A stretch of DNA of 64,000 nt from Pseudarthrobacter cellobiosi (GTDB lineage Bacteria; Actinomycetota; Actinomycetes; Actinomycetales; Micrococcaceae). Where the stretch lies: the NCBI RefSeq assembly GCF_023913755.1, contig NZ_JAMXBJ010000044.1, forward strand, positions 52,012 to 116,011, given 5' to 3'. Under the pieces are notes generated by a model. It was given only the letters and a program-made list of their open reading frames with translations, was not told the origin of the DNA and ran no database searches. Positions 45,573-54,455 of the stretch are shown one piece after another. A program made the position numbers and the translations under genes. How positions within the stretch are numbered: position 1 is the stretch's first letter; each line of letters begins with the position of its first letter.

Positions 45573-46424
45573 CTAAGCGAGGCGGGTAATTTCCACGCTC
45601 ACGCTCAGCGCCGAACCGCCGCCGCCGGACAGGATGCCCTTCAACGGCGGCACGTCCCGGTAGTCCCGGCCCCTGGCGACGGTGACGTGGTAATCGCCTG
45701 CCGGCTTGTGGTTCGTGGGATCCCAGCTGCGCCAGTCCCCGTCCCAGAACTCCAGCCAGGCATGTGACTGGCCGGCGACTGTCTCGCCGATGGCCGCCGT
45801 CGACCTCGGGTGCAGGTATCCCGAGACGTACCGGGCGGGAATGCCGCAGCTGCGCAGCGCGCCGATGGCGAGGTGTGCGAGGTCCTGGCAGACACCCTGC
45901 CGCTGGCCCCAGGCCTCCTCCGCGTTGGTGGTGACCGCGGTGGAGCCGGACATGTACGTCATCTCGCCGCGCATCCATTCGAAGATGGCCATGGCGGCCT
46001 CGTGCGGGTTCTTGCCCTCTACGACACCTGGAATGATTCCCAGTACCTCGACGCCGGGACCACTCAGCTGGGACTGCGGCAGCCAGTCACTGAACGTATT
46101 CAACGACTCCTTCGATGCCAGGACGTCCCAGCCAGCGATGTCAGCGTCGGCGGGGATTTTTTCCGCCCGGTGCACTTCAACGGTGATGTTGGAAACGACC
46201 TCAAGGTGGTCGTGCGGCATCTGCATGTCGAATGCTGTGACCCGTGTGCCCCAGTAGTCCCGGTAGTTGCTTACGGCCGCCTGCGACGGCGAGACCTTGA
46301 GCACGGACTCAAGGACCACCTGCTGCGGATCGGTCAGGGGCGTCATGCGCGCCTCATTGTAGGACAGCGTGACGCGCTTGTTGTACTTGTAAGCCGTGGT
46401 GTGGATGATGCTCAGCCGGGTCAT
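45573..46424 (-). CDS. Transglutaminase-family protein (alpha-E/ATP-grasp operon)
   Basis: A 283-residue protein of the transglutaminase-like cysteine protease fold. The N-terminal strand-rich half (LSIIHTTAYKYNKRVTLSYN) is the beta-barrel common to this subgroup. The catalytic triad is Cys179 (RQGVCQDLAHLAIG), His221 (SHAWLEF) and Asp235 (WDPTN). Probably a peptidase or isopeptidase. It overlaps the alpha-E gene by four bases and is third in an operon with the circularly permuted ATP-grasp protein, a conserved association in actinobacteria and beyond. Confidence 0.92.
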   Translation of the reverse strand: MTRLSIIHTTAYKYNKRVTLSYNEARMTPLTDPQQVVLESVLKVSPSQAAVSNYRDYWGTRVTAFDMQMPHDHLEVVSNITVEVHRAEKIPADADIAGWDVLASKESLNTFSDWLPQSQLSGPGVEVLGIIPGVVEGKNPHEAAMAIFEWMRGEMTYMSGSTAVTTNAEEAWGQRQGVCQDLAHLAIGALRSCGIPARYVSGYLHPRSTAAIGETVAGQSHAWLEFWDGDWRSWDPTNHKPAGDYHVTVARGRDYRDVPPLKGILSGGGGSALSVSVEITRLA

Positions 46425-47347
46425 GAAACTTCTCCCACCCAGGCCAGTTCGTCTGCCTGATTGAAGTATTTACGGGAAATGGCGTCCGAGGCCTGTGAGA
46501 CGGCCTTCTGCACGCGTTCCATGTGCTCGGGCAGTTCGGACATTAGATCGTCCGTCCGGTGGAACTCGAGAAACGTACGGGCCTGGCCCACGATCCGGCG
46601 GGCGTCGTTGATAAAGCCCACGCGCTGTGCAGAAGGGTCCAGCTTGGCGAGGCACTCATCGGCGTCCCGCAGGGCGTAGACGATGGACCGTGGAAACAGC
46701 CGGTCGAGCAGGAGGAACTCGGCGGCGTGCTGGTCCCCGAAGGCGGCTCGGCGCGTCCGCAGGAACGACTCATAGGCGCCCGCGCACCGCAGCATGTTGA
46801 CCCAGGACATGCCCGCAGAGAGGACATCCCGAGTGGAGAGCATCCGCGCGGTCATGTCGGCGCGCTCCAGGGACCGGCCCAACACCAGGAACAGCCAGCT
46901 TTCGTCATGGCTAACCGTGGTGTCGGCCAGGCCACTGACCATGGCCGTCCGTTCCAGCGTCCAGTTGCAGAAGCGGTACGTCCCCACTACGTCCTTGCGG
47001 TGCTGGCTCAGCCCGTAGTAGGTGGTGTTGAGGCTTTCCCAGAGGCCCGAGGACACGGTCTCGCGGGCACGCCGTGCGTTTTCGCGGGCTGCGCCCAGCG
47101 ACCCAGCGATGGACGTTGCGCTGGTTTTGTCGTATGCCAGGGCGTGGAGGAGTTCGGGCAGGCCGAAGTCTTCGCTCTGCGGCCGGGCACCCATGACTGC
47201 GAGCAGTTCCTGGGCCACCCTGCGGCGTTCGTCCATGGGGAGGTGGTTCAGGCGTTCAAGGTGCACGTCCAGGATCCGGGCGGTGCCGTCGGCCCGCTCC
47301 ACATAGCGTCCGATCCAAAATAGGGACTCAGCAATACGGCTAAGCAT
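46421..47347 (-). CDS. Alpha-E domain-containing protein (DUF403)
   Basis: A 308-residue helical protein starting MLSRIAESLFWIGRYVERAD, the signature of the alpha-E (DUF403) family, with repeated motifs rich in Arg, Glu and Trp. Function unknown; it always occurs with circularly permuted ATP-grasp and transglutaminase partners. ATG 47347 has AGGAGG nine bases upstream, and 75 bases separate it from the ATP-grasp gene. The gene end overlaps the transglutaminase start by four bases (ATGA). Confidence 0.93.
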   Translation of the reverse strand: MLSRIAESLFWIGRYVERADGTARILDVHLERLNHLPMDERRRVAQELLAVMGARPQSEDFGLPELLHALAYDKTSATSIAGSLGAARENARRARETVSSGLWESLNTTYYGLSQHRKDVVGTYRFCNWTLERTAMVSGLADTTVSHDESWLFLVLGRSLERADMTARMLSTRDVLSAGMSWVNMLRCAGAYESFLRTRRAAFGDQHAAEFLLLDRLFPRSIVYALRDADECLAKLDPSAQRVGFINDARRIVGQARTFLEFHRTDDLMSELPEHMERVQKAVSQASDAISRKYFNQADELAWVGEVS

Positions 47348-47422
47348 TCGCGGTGACCTCCTGCGCGTCCGAAATCTGTGGGGATGCCCCCGTGACCAAT
47401 TGTGCCGGTTCGATGGCCCGGC

Positions 47423-48979
47423 TCACTGCTGCTGCTCCGACTGGCGGTCGCGCCAGTTGCTCTCCACTGGCCAGACGGACACCCGCTCACGGATGGAAAT
47501 TGTGGGCCGAGGAACAGTTTCGACCGGCACCTGGGGTGAGTCTGCCAGCACCCATGTGTCCTTGGAGCCGCCGCCCTGGCTGGAGTTCACAATGAGGGAG
47601 CCTTCCTTGAGCGCCACCCTGGTGAGTCCGCCGGGAAGCACCCAGACGTCGTCGCCGTCGTTGACAGCAAAGGGGCGCAGGTCCACGTGCCGCGGGCCGA
47701 ACTTGTCCCCGCCGAGCGTGGGCACTGTGGAAAGCTGCAGGACCGGCTGGGCGATCCAGCCGCGCGGGTCCGCGACGACTCGCTTGCGCAGGGCCTCGAG
47801 TTCATCATTGGAGGCGTCCGGCCCGATGACCAGGCCCTTGCCGCCGGAGCCGTCCACGGGCTTCACCACAAGCTCAGCCAGGTTGTCCAGGACATATTCC
47901 CTGGAATCCTTCTCCTCCAGCCGGAACGTATCCACGTTCGCGATGACGGGCTCCTCGCTGAGGTAGTAGCGGATGAGGTCCGGAACGTAGCTGTAGACAA
48001 GTTTGTCGTCGGCCACGCCGTTGCCCACGGCGTTGGCGATGGTCACGCCGCCGGCCCTGGCGGCGTTGACCAGTCCCGGGCAGCCGAGCATGGAATCCGA
48101 GCGGAACTGCAGGGGGTCCAGGAACTCGTCGTCGATGCGTTTGTAGATCACGTCCACGCGCTGTTCACCGGCCGTGGTGCGCATGTAGACGCGGTTGCCG
48201 CGGCAGATGAGGTCGCGGCCTTCGACGAGTTCGACGCCCATCAGGCCGGCCAGCAGGGTGTGTTCGAAGTAGGCGCTGTTAAAGACGCCGGGGGTCAGCA
48301 CCACTACCGTGGGATCGTCGACGCCGGCGGGAGCCGTTTTGCGCAGGGCAGACAGCAGCCGGCGGGGGTACTCTTCGACCGGCCGGATGAGCTGCTGGCC
48401 AAACGCTTCGGGCAGGCCCTTGGCCATGGCCCGCCGGTTTTCCAGGACGTAGCTGACGCCGGACGGCACCCGCACATTGTCTTCCAGGACGCGGAAGGTG
48501 CCAGCGGCGTCGCGCACCACATCGATGCCGGAGATGTGCACGCGGACTCCGCCGGCCGGCTCGAAGCCGTGCACCTGGCGGTGGAAGTGGGCGCTGGTGG
48601 TGACGAGCTGGCGCGGTATGACGCCGTCTGCCACCACGTTCATTTTGTCGTAGACGTCGTTGAGGAACGCTTCCAGGGCCCGGACGCGCTGCGCCACGCC
48701 CTTTTCCAGCACGGTCCACTCATCGGCGGGGATAACGCGGGGGACGATGTCGAGCGGAAACGGCCGCTCCTCCCCCGCGAAGTCAAAGGTCACGCCGCGG
48801 TCCAGGAAGGTCCGTGCCATGGAGTCCGCCCGGGCGCTGACGTCGGCGAGGGAGAGCTTGCTTAGGGCATCGGCCACCTGGCCGTACGACTCGCGTGCTT
48901 CCTGGCCGGGAGTGAACATCTCGTCGTAGGCGCCCGTGCGCCCGGCGGCCTCGGAGTAATCCTGGAATAGGTCTGACAT
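47423..48979 (-). CDS. Circularly permuted type 2 ATP-grasp protein (DUF404/DUF407)
   Basis: A protein of about 518 residues. MSDLFQDYSEAAGRTGAYDEMF is the usual family N-terminus. The ATP-grasp signature lies in LVVKPVDGSGGKGLVIG, with the C-terminal metal-binding part in SSQGGGSKDTWVL. Circularly permuted ATP-grasp proteins are predicted carboxylate-amine ligases; the substrate in this subgroup is not known. The start is uncertain: ATG 48979 fits homologues but its AAAGGA is only one base away, and ATGs at 49015 and 49024 are in frame upstream. First gene of the alpha-E/transglutaminase operon; divergent from the YeiH-type gene. Confidence 0.9.
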   Translation of the reverse strand: MSDLFQDYSEAAGRTGAYDEMFTPGQEARESYGQVADALSKLSLADVSARADSMARTFLDRGVTFDFAGEERPFPLDIVPRVIPADEWTVLEKGVAQRVRALEAFLNDVYDKMNVVADGVIPRQLVTTSAHFHRQVHGFEPAGGVRVHISGIDVVRDAAGTFRVLEDNVRVPSGVSYVLENRRAMAKGLPEAFGQQLIRPVEEYPRRLLSALRKTAPAGVDDPTVVVLTPGVFNSAYFEHTLLAGLMGVELVEGRDLICRGNRVYMRTTAGEQRVDVIYKRIDDEFLDPLQFRSDSMLGCPGLVNAARAGGVTIANAVGNGVADDKLVYSYVPDLIRYYLSEEPVIANVDTFRLEEKDSREYVLDNLAELVVKPVDGSGGKGLVIGPDASNDELEALRKRVVADPRGWIAQPVLQLSTVPTLGGDKFGPRHVDLRPFAVNDGDDVWVLPGGLTRVALKEGSLIVNSSQGGGSKDTWVLADSPQVPVETVPRPTISIRERVSVWPVESNWRDRQSEQQQ

Positions 48980-49094
48980 GTCCTTTAGCCAACCATCTTT
49001 TTGTTTCGAAATCATTACCGCCATCCATTGTGGCGTGTTGCCGCTGGGCATCAGCGGTTCGTTGAATCCGTGTCCTATCCGGCAAGGTTAGTGA

Positions 49095-50174
49095 GTGCCA
49101 GAGACAAGTAATCCAGGGAGCTCGGGAGCCGGCGGGAACAAAGGCCGCCGAAGCGCCCTGCGGGCCAGCCTTCGCGGTGTGGCGATGCGTTCCCGCAGGC
49201 TCCTGCCGGGCCTCCTAACGGCGGTCCCCGCCCTGGCCGTTGCCTTCGCTGTACATGCCGTGGCGCCGGCACTGCCGGCCATGACCAGTGCCGTTGCGCT
49301 GGGCCTGCTCGCCGCAAACCTGCCCGGCACAGCCGTCTGGATCGCTGGCCGGGCGCGCCCGGGCCTGGACTTCGCGGGCAAGCACCTGATGCGGGGCGGC
49401 ATCGTCCTGCTTGGCCTCAAAGTGAGCATCATGGACATCCTGGGCCTGGGCTGGCTGGCCATGGTCCTCATCACGGGCGTGGTGCTTCTGAGTTTCGGCG
49501 GCACATACCTGATGGTGCGGTTGTTCCGGCTGCCGAGTGAAACGGCACTGCTGGTGGCCACCGGCTTTTCGATCTGCGGGGCGTCCGCCATCGGAGCCAT
49601 GGCGGCCGTGCGCCGGATCCGGCATGCGGATACCGTCCTGCCGGTGGCGCTGGTGACACTGTGCGGCACGCTGGCGATCGGCATCCTGCCGCTGCTGATG
49701 CATCCCCTGCAATTGAGCCCGCTCGCTTTCGGCGCCTGGACGGGTGCGTCGGTGCACGACGTCGGCCAGGTGGTGGCCACGGCGCAAACTGCCGGCACCG
49801 CGGCACTGGGCATCGCCGTCGTCGTTAAGCTCACCCGCGTGCTGCTCCTGGCACCGGTGGTTGCCGTGGCGGGCCTGCACCACCGCATGCGCACATCGGG
49901 CCAACACGCGCTGCCGCCGCTGGTGCCCCTGTTCGTAGTGGGGTTCGTGGCCATGGTGGGGCTTCGGTCCACGGGCTGGCTGTCCGACGGCTGGCTCGAC
50001 GCCGGTGCCGGGCTGCAGGACATTCTCCTGGGGGCGGCGCTGTTCGGGCTCGGGTCCGCCGTGCGGATCCGCACGCTGCTGCACACCGGAGCAAGGGCAC
50101 TGCTAGCGGCGCTGGCGGCATGGCTGCTGATCGCGCTGCTGGGCCTGGCAGCGGCCCTGCTGATGACCGCCTAG
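49095..50174 (+). CDS. YeiH/UPF0324-family putative sulfate exporter
   Basis: A 359-residue membrane protein with about nine to ten hydrophobic segments. It belongs to the YeiH/PSE family, seen from GLLAANLPG, GIVLLGLKVSIMDILGLGW, GFSICGASAIGAMAAV and GASVHDVGQVVA. The last two are the paired conserved loops of the family. Transported substrate is usually given as sulfate on slender evidence. GTG 49095 has AAGG upstream; an alternative GTG lies four bases earlier in another frame. A short basic N-terminal tail precedes the first helix. Confidence 0.88.
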   Translation: MPETSNPGSSGAGGNKGRRSALRASLRGVAMRSRRLLPGLLTAVPALAVAFAVHAVAPALPAMTSAVALGLLAANLPGTAVWIAGRARPGLDFAGKHLMRGGIVLLGLKVSIMDILGLGWLAMVLITGVVLLSFGGTYLMVRLFRLPSETALLVATGFSICGASAIGAMAAVRRIRHADTVLPVALVTLCGTLAIGILPLLMHPLQLSPLAFGAWTGASVHDVGQVVATAQTAGTAALGIAVVVKLTRVLLLAPVVAVAGLHHRMRTSGQHALPPLVPLFVVGFVAMVGLRSTGWLSDGWLDAGAGLQDILLGAALFGLGSAVRIRTLLHTGARALLAALAAWLLIALLGLAAALLMTA

Positions 50175-50215
50175 GCCGGCGTCCGGATGGTGAGCCGCAG
50201 GCCCGGATCCCGTGA

Positions 50216-50221
50216 TTAGAT
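50216..50221 (+). promoter_or_regulatory. -10 element of pepN, leaderless
   Basis: TTAGAT ends six bases before GTG 50228 (the overlapping TAGATA is an alternative register). Confidence 0.4.
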
Positions 50222-50227
50222 AGCTGA

Positions 50228-52843
50228 GTGTCACATGAGAATCTGCAGCGCAATGAAGCCGCTCAACGGTCAGCCCTGATCAGCACCCACAGTTACGACG
50301 TCTCCCTGGATGTGCGGCAGGCAGCGGACCCGCACGTGGCGGGCTACACCAGCCGCAGCGTTATCAACTTCTCCGCAGCCGTGCCGGTCCAGGGGCAGGT
50401 GGCGTCCACATTCCTGGATTTCATCGCCGGCGAAGTCCACAGCGTGTTCCTCAACGGCAAAGGACTCCCCGTGGCCGACGTGGTGGACGGTTCCCGGATC
50501 CGCCTGGACAACCTGCAGGCAGAAAACCAGGTCACTGTCACCGGCACCGCCCTTTACAGCCGGTCCGGCGAGGGCATGCACCGCTTTGTGGATCCCGCCG
50601 ACGGCCAGTGCTACCTCTACACGCAGTACGAACCCGCCGACGCCCGGCGCGTGTTCGCCAACTTTGAACAGCCCGACCTCAAGGCCGAGTACACGTTCCA
50701 CGTCATGGCACCGTCCGGCTGGGAGGTGGCCTCCAACGGTGTGGAAGCTGCCCGCACGCAGCTGACCAGCGATCCGGACACCAGCCGCTGGGACTTCGCC
50801 ACCACACGCCCCATGTCCACCTACATCACCACAGTCCTTGCCGGGCCCTACTTCAAAGCCCAGGACCACTGGAGCGCCACACTCGACGACGGCACACCGC
50901 TGGGGGTGCCCCTGGCCCTGTACTGCCGGGCTTCCATGGCGGAATCCTTCGATGCTGCTGAGGTCTTCCGCCTGACCAAAAACGGGCTGGACTTCTTCAA
51001 CCGGCTGTTCGACTACACGTACCCCTGGGGGAAATACGACCAGGCCTTTGTCCCGGAATACAACCTGGGCGCGATGGAAAACCCGGGGCTGGTCACCTTC
51101 ACCGAAAGCTATGTGTTCACGTCCCGCGCCACCGACGCGCAGTACCAGGCACGGGCCAATACGCTGATGCACGAAATGGCCCACATGTGGTTCGGCGACC
51201 TCGTCACGATGCAGTGGTGGGACGACCTGTGGCTGAAGGAGTCCTTCGCGGACTATATGGGCACCCTCGGCGTGGACCGCGCCACCGACTGGGACACGGC
51301 GTGGGTGAACTTCGCCGACAAACGCAAGGCCTGGGCCTATGTCCAGGACCAGCTGCCCACCACCCACCCGATCGTGGCCGACATCCCCGACCTCGAGGCC
51401 GCCAAGCAGAACTTCGACGGCATTACCTATGCCAAGGGCGCGTCCGTGCTCAAGCAGCTGGTGGCGTACGTGGGGTTTGACGCGTTCATCGCCGGCTCAC
51501 GGCAGTACTTCCGCGACCACGCCTACGGGAACACCACCCTGGCGGACCTCCTGAAAGCCCTCATTGCTGCTTCCGGCCGCGACCTTGCCGGCTGGGCCGC
51601 CGCCTGGCTGCAGACCTCCGGCATCTCCACGCTGTCCGTGGAGACCGGGACGCACGACGGCGAACTGGGCGCCGTGACGATCGTCCAGGATGCGGTGGAC
51701 CCCGTCACCGGACGGGAGGAACTGCGGCCGCACCGGCTGCGCGTGGGCTCGTACAACTTCGACGCCGACGGCGCCCTGGTCCGCACGGGGAGTGTCGAAA
51801 CGGACGTTGCCGGAGCGCGGACGGAGGTCCCGGAACTGGCCGGGCAGCCGCGGCCCGCCCTCCTGCTCGTCAACGACGATGACCTCACCTACGCCAAAGT
51901 GCGGCTGGACCCGGTGTCCGAGGCAACGGTCCTGGCCTCGCTGGACCGGATCACCGATCCCATGGCCCGAGCCCTCTGCTGGACCGCGCTGTGGAACTCC
52001 GCCCGCGACGGCGAAAGCCCGGCCTCCCGCTACGTGGAGGCGGTGACGTCGTTCGGGCCGTCCGAGACGGGAGTCGGCGTGCTGCTGAACATCCTCGAGA
52101 ACGCCGCCACCGCCGTCGAACGCTACACCCCCTTGGCCCAACGCGACGCGGTACGCGGCGCCTTCCTGGCGGCGGCCGACGCCCAGCTGGGTAAGGCAGC
52201 GCCGGGCTCGGACTACCAGCTGGCCTGGGCGCGGACGCTCGCCGCCGTCAGCCGTCACGACGCTGCCCTCCTCCCCCGGCTCAGGGGCCTCCTGGACGGC
52301 ACGGTGGTGGTGGACGGCCTGGCCGTGGACGCCGAGCTGCGCTGGAGCCTCTGGCACGCCCTGGCGGCCAACGGGCAGGCCACCCCCGACGAGCTGGACG
52401 CAGAACTCGAACGGGACACCACCGCCTCGGGCCGGGCGGGCCACGCCACCGCGCTGGCCGCCCGTCCGGAGCCTGAGGTGAAGGCCGCCGCCTGGCAGGA
52501 GGCCGTGGAGGGGACGGGGCTGTCAAACCAGCTTCTCAGTGCCACCATCGTCGGCTTTGCCACGGCTCCGGCTGCCCTGCTGGACCCCTATGTGGAGCCC
52601 TACTTCGAGTGCCTCCGCGGTGTCTGGGACAAGCGGAGCATCGAAATCGCCAGCCGGATCGTCCGGGGACTGTATCCCATGGCGCAGGATCTGCCGGCGG
52701 GGACCCTGCCAGCGGACCACCCCATGGTGCTCCGCGCGGATGCCTGGCTGGAGGCCAATACCGACGCTCCGCGGGCCCTGCGCAGGATCATCATTGAGCA
52801 GCGCAGCCACTTGCTCCGGGCACTCACCGCACAGCTGCAGTAG
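50228..52843 (+). CDS. pepN: Aminopeptidase N
   Basis: An 871-residue M1-family zinc aminopeptidase, cytoplasmic, trimming N-terminal residues from peptides, including those released by the proteasome. The substrate motif is LGAMENPGLVTF, the zinc motif HEMAH starts at His315, and the third ligand is Glu338 in LKESFADY, at the normal distance of 18 residues after the second His. The long C-terminal ERAP1-like helical domain is complete. GTG 50228 has no good Shine-Dalgarno but a -10-like hexamer at leaderless spacing. Confidence 0.96.
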   Translation: MSHENLQRNEAAQRSALISTHSYDVSLDVRQAADPHVAGYTSRSVINFSAAVPVQGQVASTFLDFIAGEVHSVFLNGKGLPVADVVDGSRIRLDNLQAENQVTVTGTALYSRSGEGMHRFVDPADGQCYLYTQYEPADARRVFANFEQPDLKAEYTFHVMAPSGWEVASNGVEAARTQLTSDPDTSRWDFATTRPMSTYITTVLAGPYFKAQDHWSATLDDGTPLGVPLALYCRASMAESFDAAEVFRLTKNGLDFFNRLFDYTYPWGKYDQAFVPEYNLGAMENPGLVTFTESYVFTSRATDAQYQARANTLMHEMAHMWFGDLVTMQWWDDLWLKESFADYMGTLGVDRATDWDTAWVNFADKRKAWAYVQDQLPTTHPIVADIPDLEAAKQNFDGITYAKGASVLKQLVAYVGFDAFIAGSRQYFRDHAYGNTTLADLLKALIAASGRDLAGWAAAWLQTSGISTLSVETGTHDGELGAVTIVQDAVDPVTGREELRPHRLRVGSYNFDADGALVRTGSVETDVAGARTEVPELAGQPRPALLLVNDDDLTYAKVRLDPVSEATVLASLDRITDPMARALCWTALWNSARDGESPASRYVEAVTSFGPSETGVGVLLNILENAATAVERYTPLAQRDAVRGAFLAAADAQLGKAAPGSDYQLAWARTLAAVSRHDAALLPRLRGLLDGTVVVDGLAVDAELRWSLWHALAANGQATPDELDAELERDTTASGRAGHATALAARPEPEVKAAAWQEAVEGTGLSNQLLSATIVGFATAPAALLDPYVEPYFECLRGVWDKRSIEIASRIVRGLYPMAQDLPAGTLPADHPMVLRADAWLEANTDAPRALRRIIIEQRSHLLRALTAQLQ

Positions 52844-52860
52844 GTCACACCGGCAAGGGC

Positions 52861-53952
52861 TTACGGGACCCGGTGCAGCCAATCCTCGGCGCCGAACTTG
52901 GTGACCACCCGGTCCCGGGCGGCACTGAGCTCGGCGGCCGTGAGTTCGGAGGGGGTGGCGGCGTACCGTTCGCTGAACACTTCCATCATGGCCGCGATGA
53001 TCTCCGTGCGGGCCAGTCCGGTCTGCCGGCGCAGCGGATCAACCCGCTTCTTGGCGCTGCGCGTCCCCTTGTCCGAGAGTTTCTCCTTGCCGATGCGCAG
53101 CACCTCCACCATCTTGTCGGCGTCGATGTCGTAGCTCATGGTGACGTGGTGCAGCATGCCCCCGTTGGCGAGGCGTTTCTGGGCAGCACCGCCGATCTTT
53201 CCCTGGTCCGTGGCGATGTCGTTCAGGGGCACGTAAAACGCAGTCACCCCGATCTTCTCGAGGGCGGCCATCACCCAGGCGTCCAGGAACGTGTACGAGT
53301 CCGCGAAGCTGATCCCGTCCACGAGCGTCTGCGGCAGGTACAGGGAGTAGGTGATGCAGTTGCCGGCTTCCATGAACATCGCTCCGCCGCCGCTGATCCG
53401 GCGGACCACACTGATGCCGTGCCGGGCCACGCCGTCGGGATCCAGCTCATTCCGGAAGGACTGGAAACTGCCGATCACCACGGACGGTTCCTCCCAATCC
53501 CAGAACCGCAGGGTGGGGTTGCGACGGCCGGCGCCCACCTCTTCGGTCAGCACCTCGTCCAGGGCCACGTTGATATGCGTGGGCAGTACCGTGGGGGCGA
53601 TGATGTTCCAGTGGTGGTCGGTCCAGGCCGTTGCCTTCGCCAGGGCGCGGCGGACGGTGACGGCCACGGCGTCGGCCGAAAAACCGAACAGGACGGCGCC
53701 GGGTGGCAGCGAACCGGTGACGGCCGCGGACAGCTCCGCCGCCGTCGTGCTTTCCGGAAGTCCTGTCAGCGCCCGGTTGATGGCAGGGAGCGCCTCGTCG
53801 GGTTCGAGGAAAAAGTCGCCGCTGAGGGAGACGTCGGCCAGGACACCGTCCACAACATCGAAGTCCACCACCACAAGTTTGCCGCCCGGGACTTTGTACT
53901 CACCGTGGTGGCTGCGGGGGCGGTCTTCAGCGGCAAATGGCGAGGCAGTCAT
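52861..53952 (-). CDS. Lipoate--protein ligase family protein with N-terminal accessory domain
   Basis: A 363-residue protein in which the lipoate/biotin-ligase catalytic fold occupies residues 130-310 (NVALDEVLTEEV, LRFWDWEEPSVVIGSFQS, VVRRISGGGAMFMEAGN with the GGG loop, DIATDQGKIGGAAQ with the conserved Lys). An extra N-terminal domain of about 110 residues and C-terminal helices are related to the accessory domain of LplA. It should attach lipoate, or octanoate, to E2 proteins. Start ATG 53952 is preceded by GGGAG; the ATG nine bases upstream has none. It is convergent with pepN. Confidence 0.9.
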   Translation of the reverse strand: MTASPFAAEDRPRSHHGEYKVPGGKLVVVDFDVVDGVLADVSLSGDFFLEPDEALPAINRALTGLPESTTAAELSAAVTGSLPPGAVLFGFSADAVAVTVRRALAKATAWTDHHWNIIAPTVLPTHINVALDEVLTEEVGAGRRNPTLRFWDWEEPSVVIGSFQSFRNELDPDGVARHGISVVRRISGGGAMFMEAGNCITYSLYLPQTLVDGISFADSYTFLDAWVMAALEKIGVTAFYVPLNDIATDQGKIGGAAQKRLANGGMLHHVTMSYDIDADKMVEVLRIGKEKLSDKGTRSAKKRVDPLRRQTGLARTEIIAAMMEVFSERYAATPSELTAAELSAARDRVVTKFGAEDWLHRVP

Positions 53953-54006
53953 GGCTCCCATCCTGCCCCATGATCAGGGCTCCCCGAAACGACAAAGCCC
54001 GGACGC

Positions 54007-54038
54007 AAAAAGCCCGCACCGTTGCCGGTGCGGGCTTT
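54007..54038 (-). terminator. Rho-independent terminator of rpmE2
   Basis: AAAGCCCGCACCG pairs perfectly with CGGTGCGGGCTTT around a four-base loop. Read on the minus strand the stem is followed by five T. It lies just after the L31 stop codon. Confidence 0.9.
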
Positions 54039-54060
54039 CCAAAGAACCTTGGGGGGTGAA

Positions 54061-54318
54061 TTACTTCGCGCCGCCGAAGCCCTTGAAGCGAGCGTTGAAG
54101 CGCTCGACGCGGCCTGCAGAGTCCATGATGCGCTGCTTGCCCGTGTAGAACGGGTGGGACTCGGAGGAGATTTCGACGTCGATAACCGGGTAGGTGTTTC
54201 CGTCTTCCCACTCGATGGTCTTCTTGGAAGACACGGTGGACTTGGTCAGGAAACTGACGCCGGAAGCCAGGTCGTTGAAAACAACAGCTTCGTACTTCGG
54301 GTGGATATCAGACTTCAT
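54061..54318 (-). CDS. rpmE2: 50S ribosomal protein L31 type B
   Basis: An 85-residue L31 of the long, zinc-free type: [20 protein letters not shown], with no CxxC pairs, ending [12 protein letters not shown]. Type B paralogues replace zinc-binding L31 under zinc limitation in several bacteria. ATG 54318 has AAAGG eight bases upstream. It is preceded by about 105 bases of structured leader from a good TATTAT promoter and followed by a strong terminator, so it is a single-gene unit. Confidence 0.97.
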   Translation of the reverse strand: MKSDIHPKYEAVVFNDLASGVSFLTKSTVSSKKTIEWEDGNTYPVIDVEISSESHPFYTGKQRIMDSAGRVERFNARFKGFGGAK

Positions 54319-54423
54319 AATGGGGCCTTTGTTCGCACAACTGGATTTTGCCAGCTGCCAGGTATGAATGGGATGGCTGGTGTCTGCTTCACTGCCGCAA
54401 GGCAGAAAGCGCAGGACAGCCAG
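54319..54423 (-). ncRNA. Structured mRNA leader of rpmE2 (candidate L31 autoregulatory leader)
   Basis: Read on the minus strand, a hairpin CTGCC-TTGC-GGCAG (54392-54405) sits inside an outer helix TGGCTG/CAGCCA (54417-54422 with 54374-54379), with an additional CTGC/GCAG helix between. A further GC-rich stem region lies near 54340-54365. L31 leaders have been described for other bacteria, where free L31 binds its own mRNA. The same role here is inferred. Confidence 0.55.
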
Positions 54424-54429
54424 CTGTTA

Positions 54430-54435
54430 ATAATA
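54430..54435 (-). promoter_or_regulatory. -10 element of rpmE2
   Basis: TATTAT on the minus strand, about seven bases before the predicted leader start near 54423. It lies within AGCTATTATTAACAGCT, an imperfect inverted repeat that could also bind a regulator. Confidence 0.5.
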
Positions 54436-54455
54436 GCTGATCAACGCAGACCTTG

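Noticed and set aside
47687..48865. A 392-codon plus-strand frame opposite the ATP-grasp gene
   Set aside because: Mirror frame of a well-supported gene, rich in Gly, Val, His and Asp without motifs.
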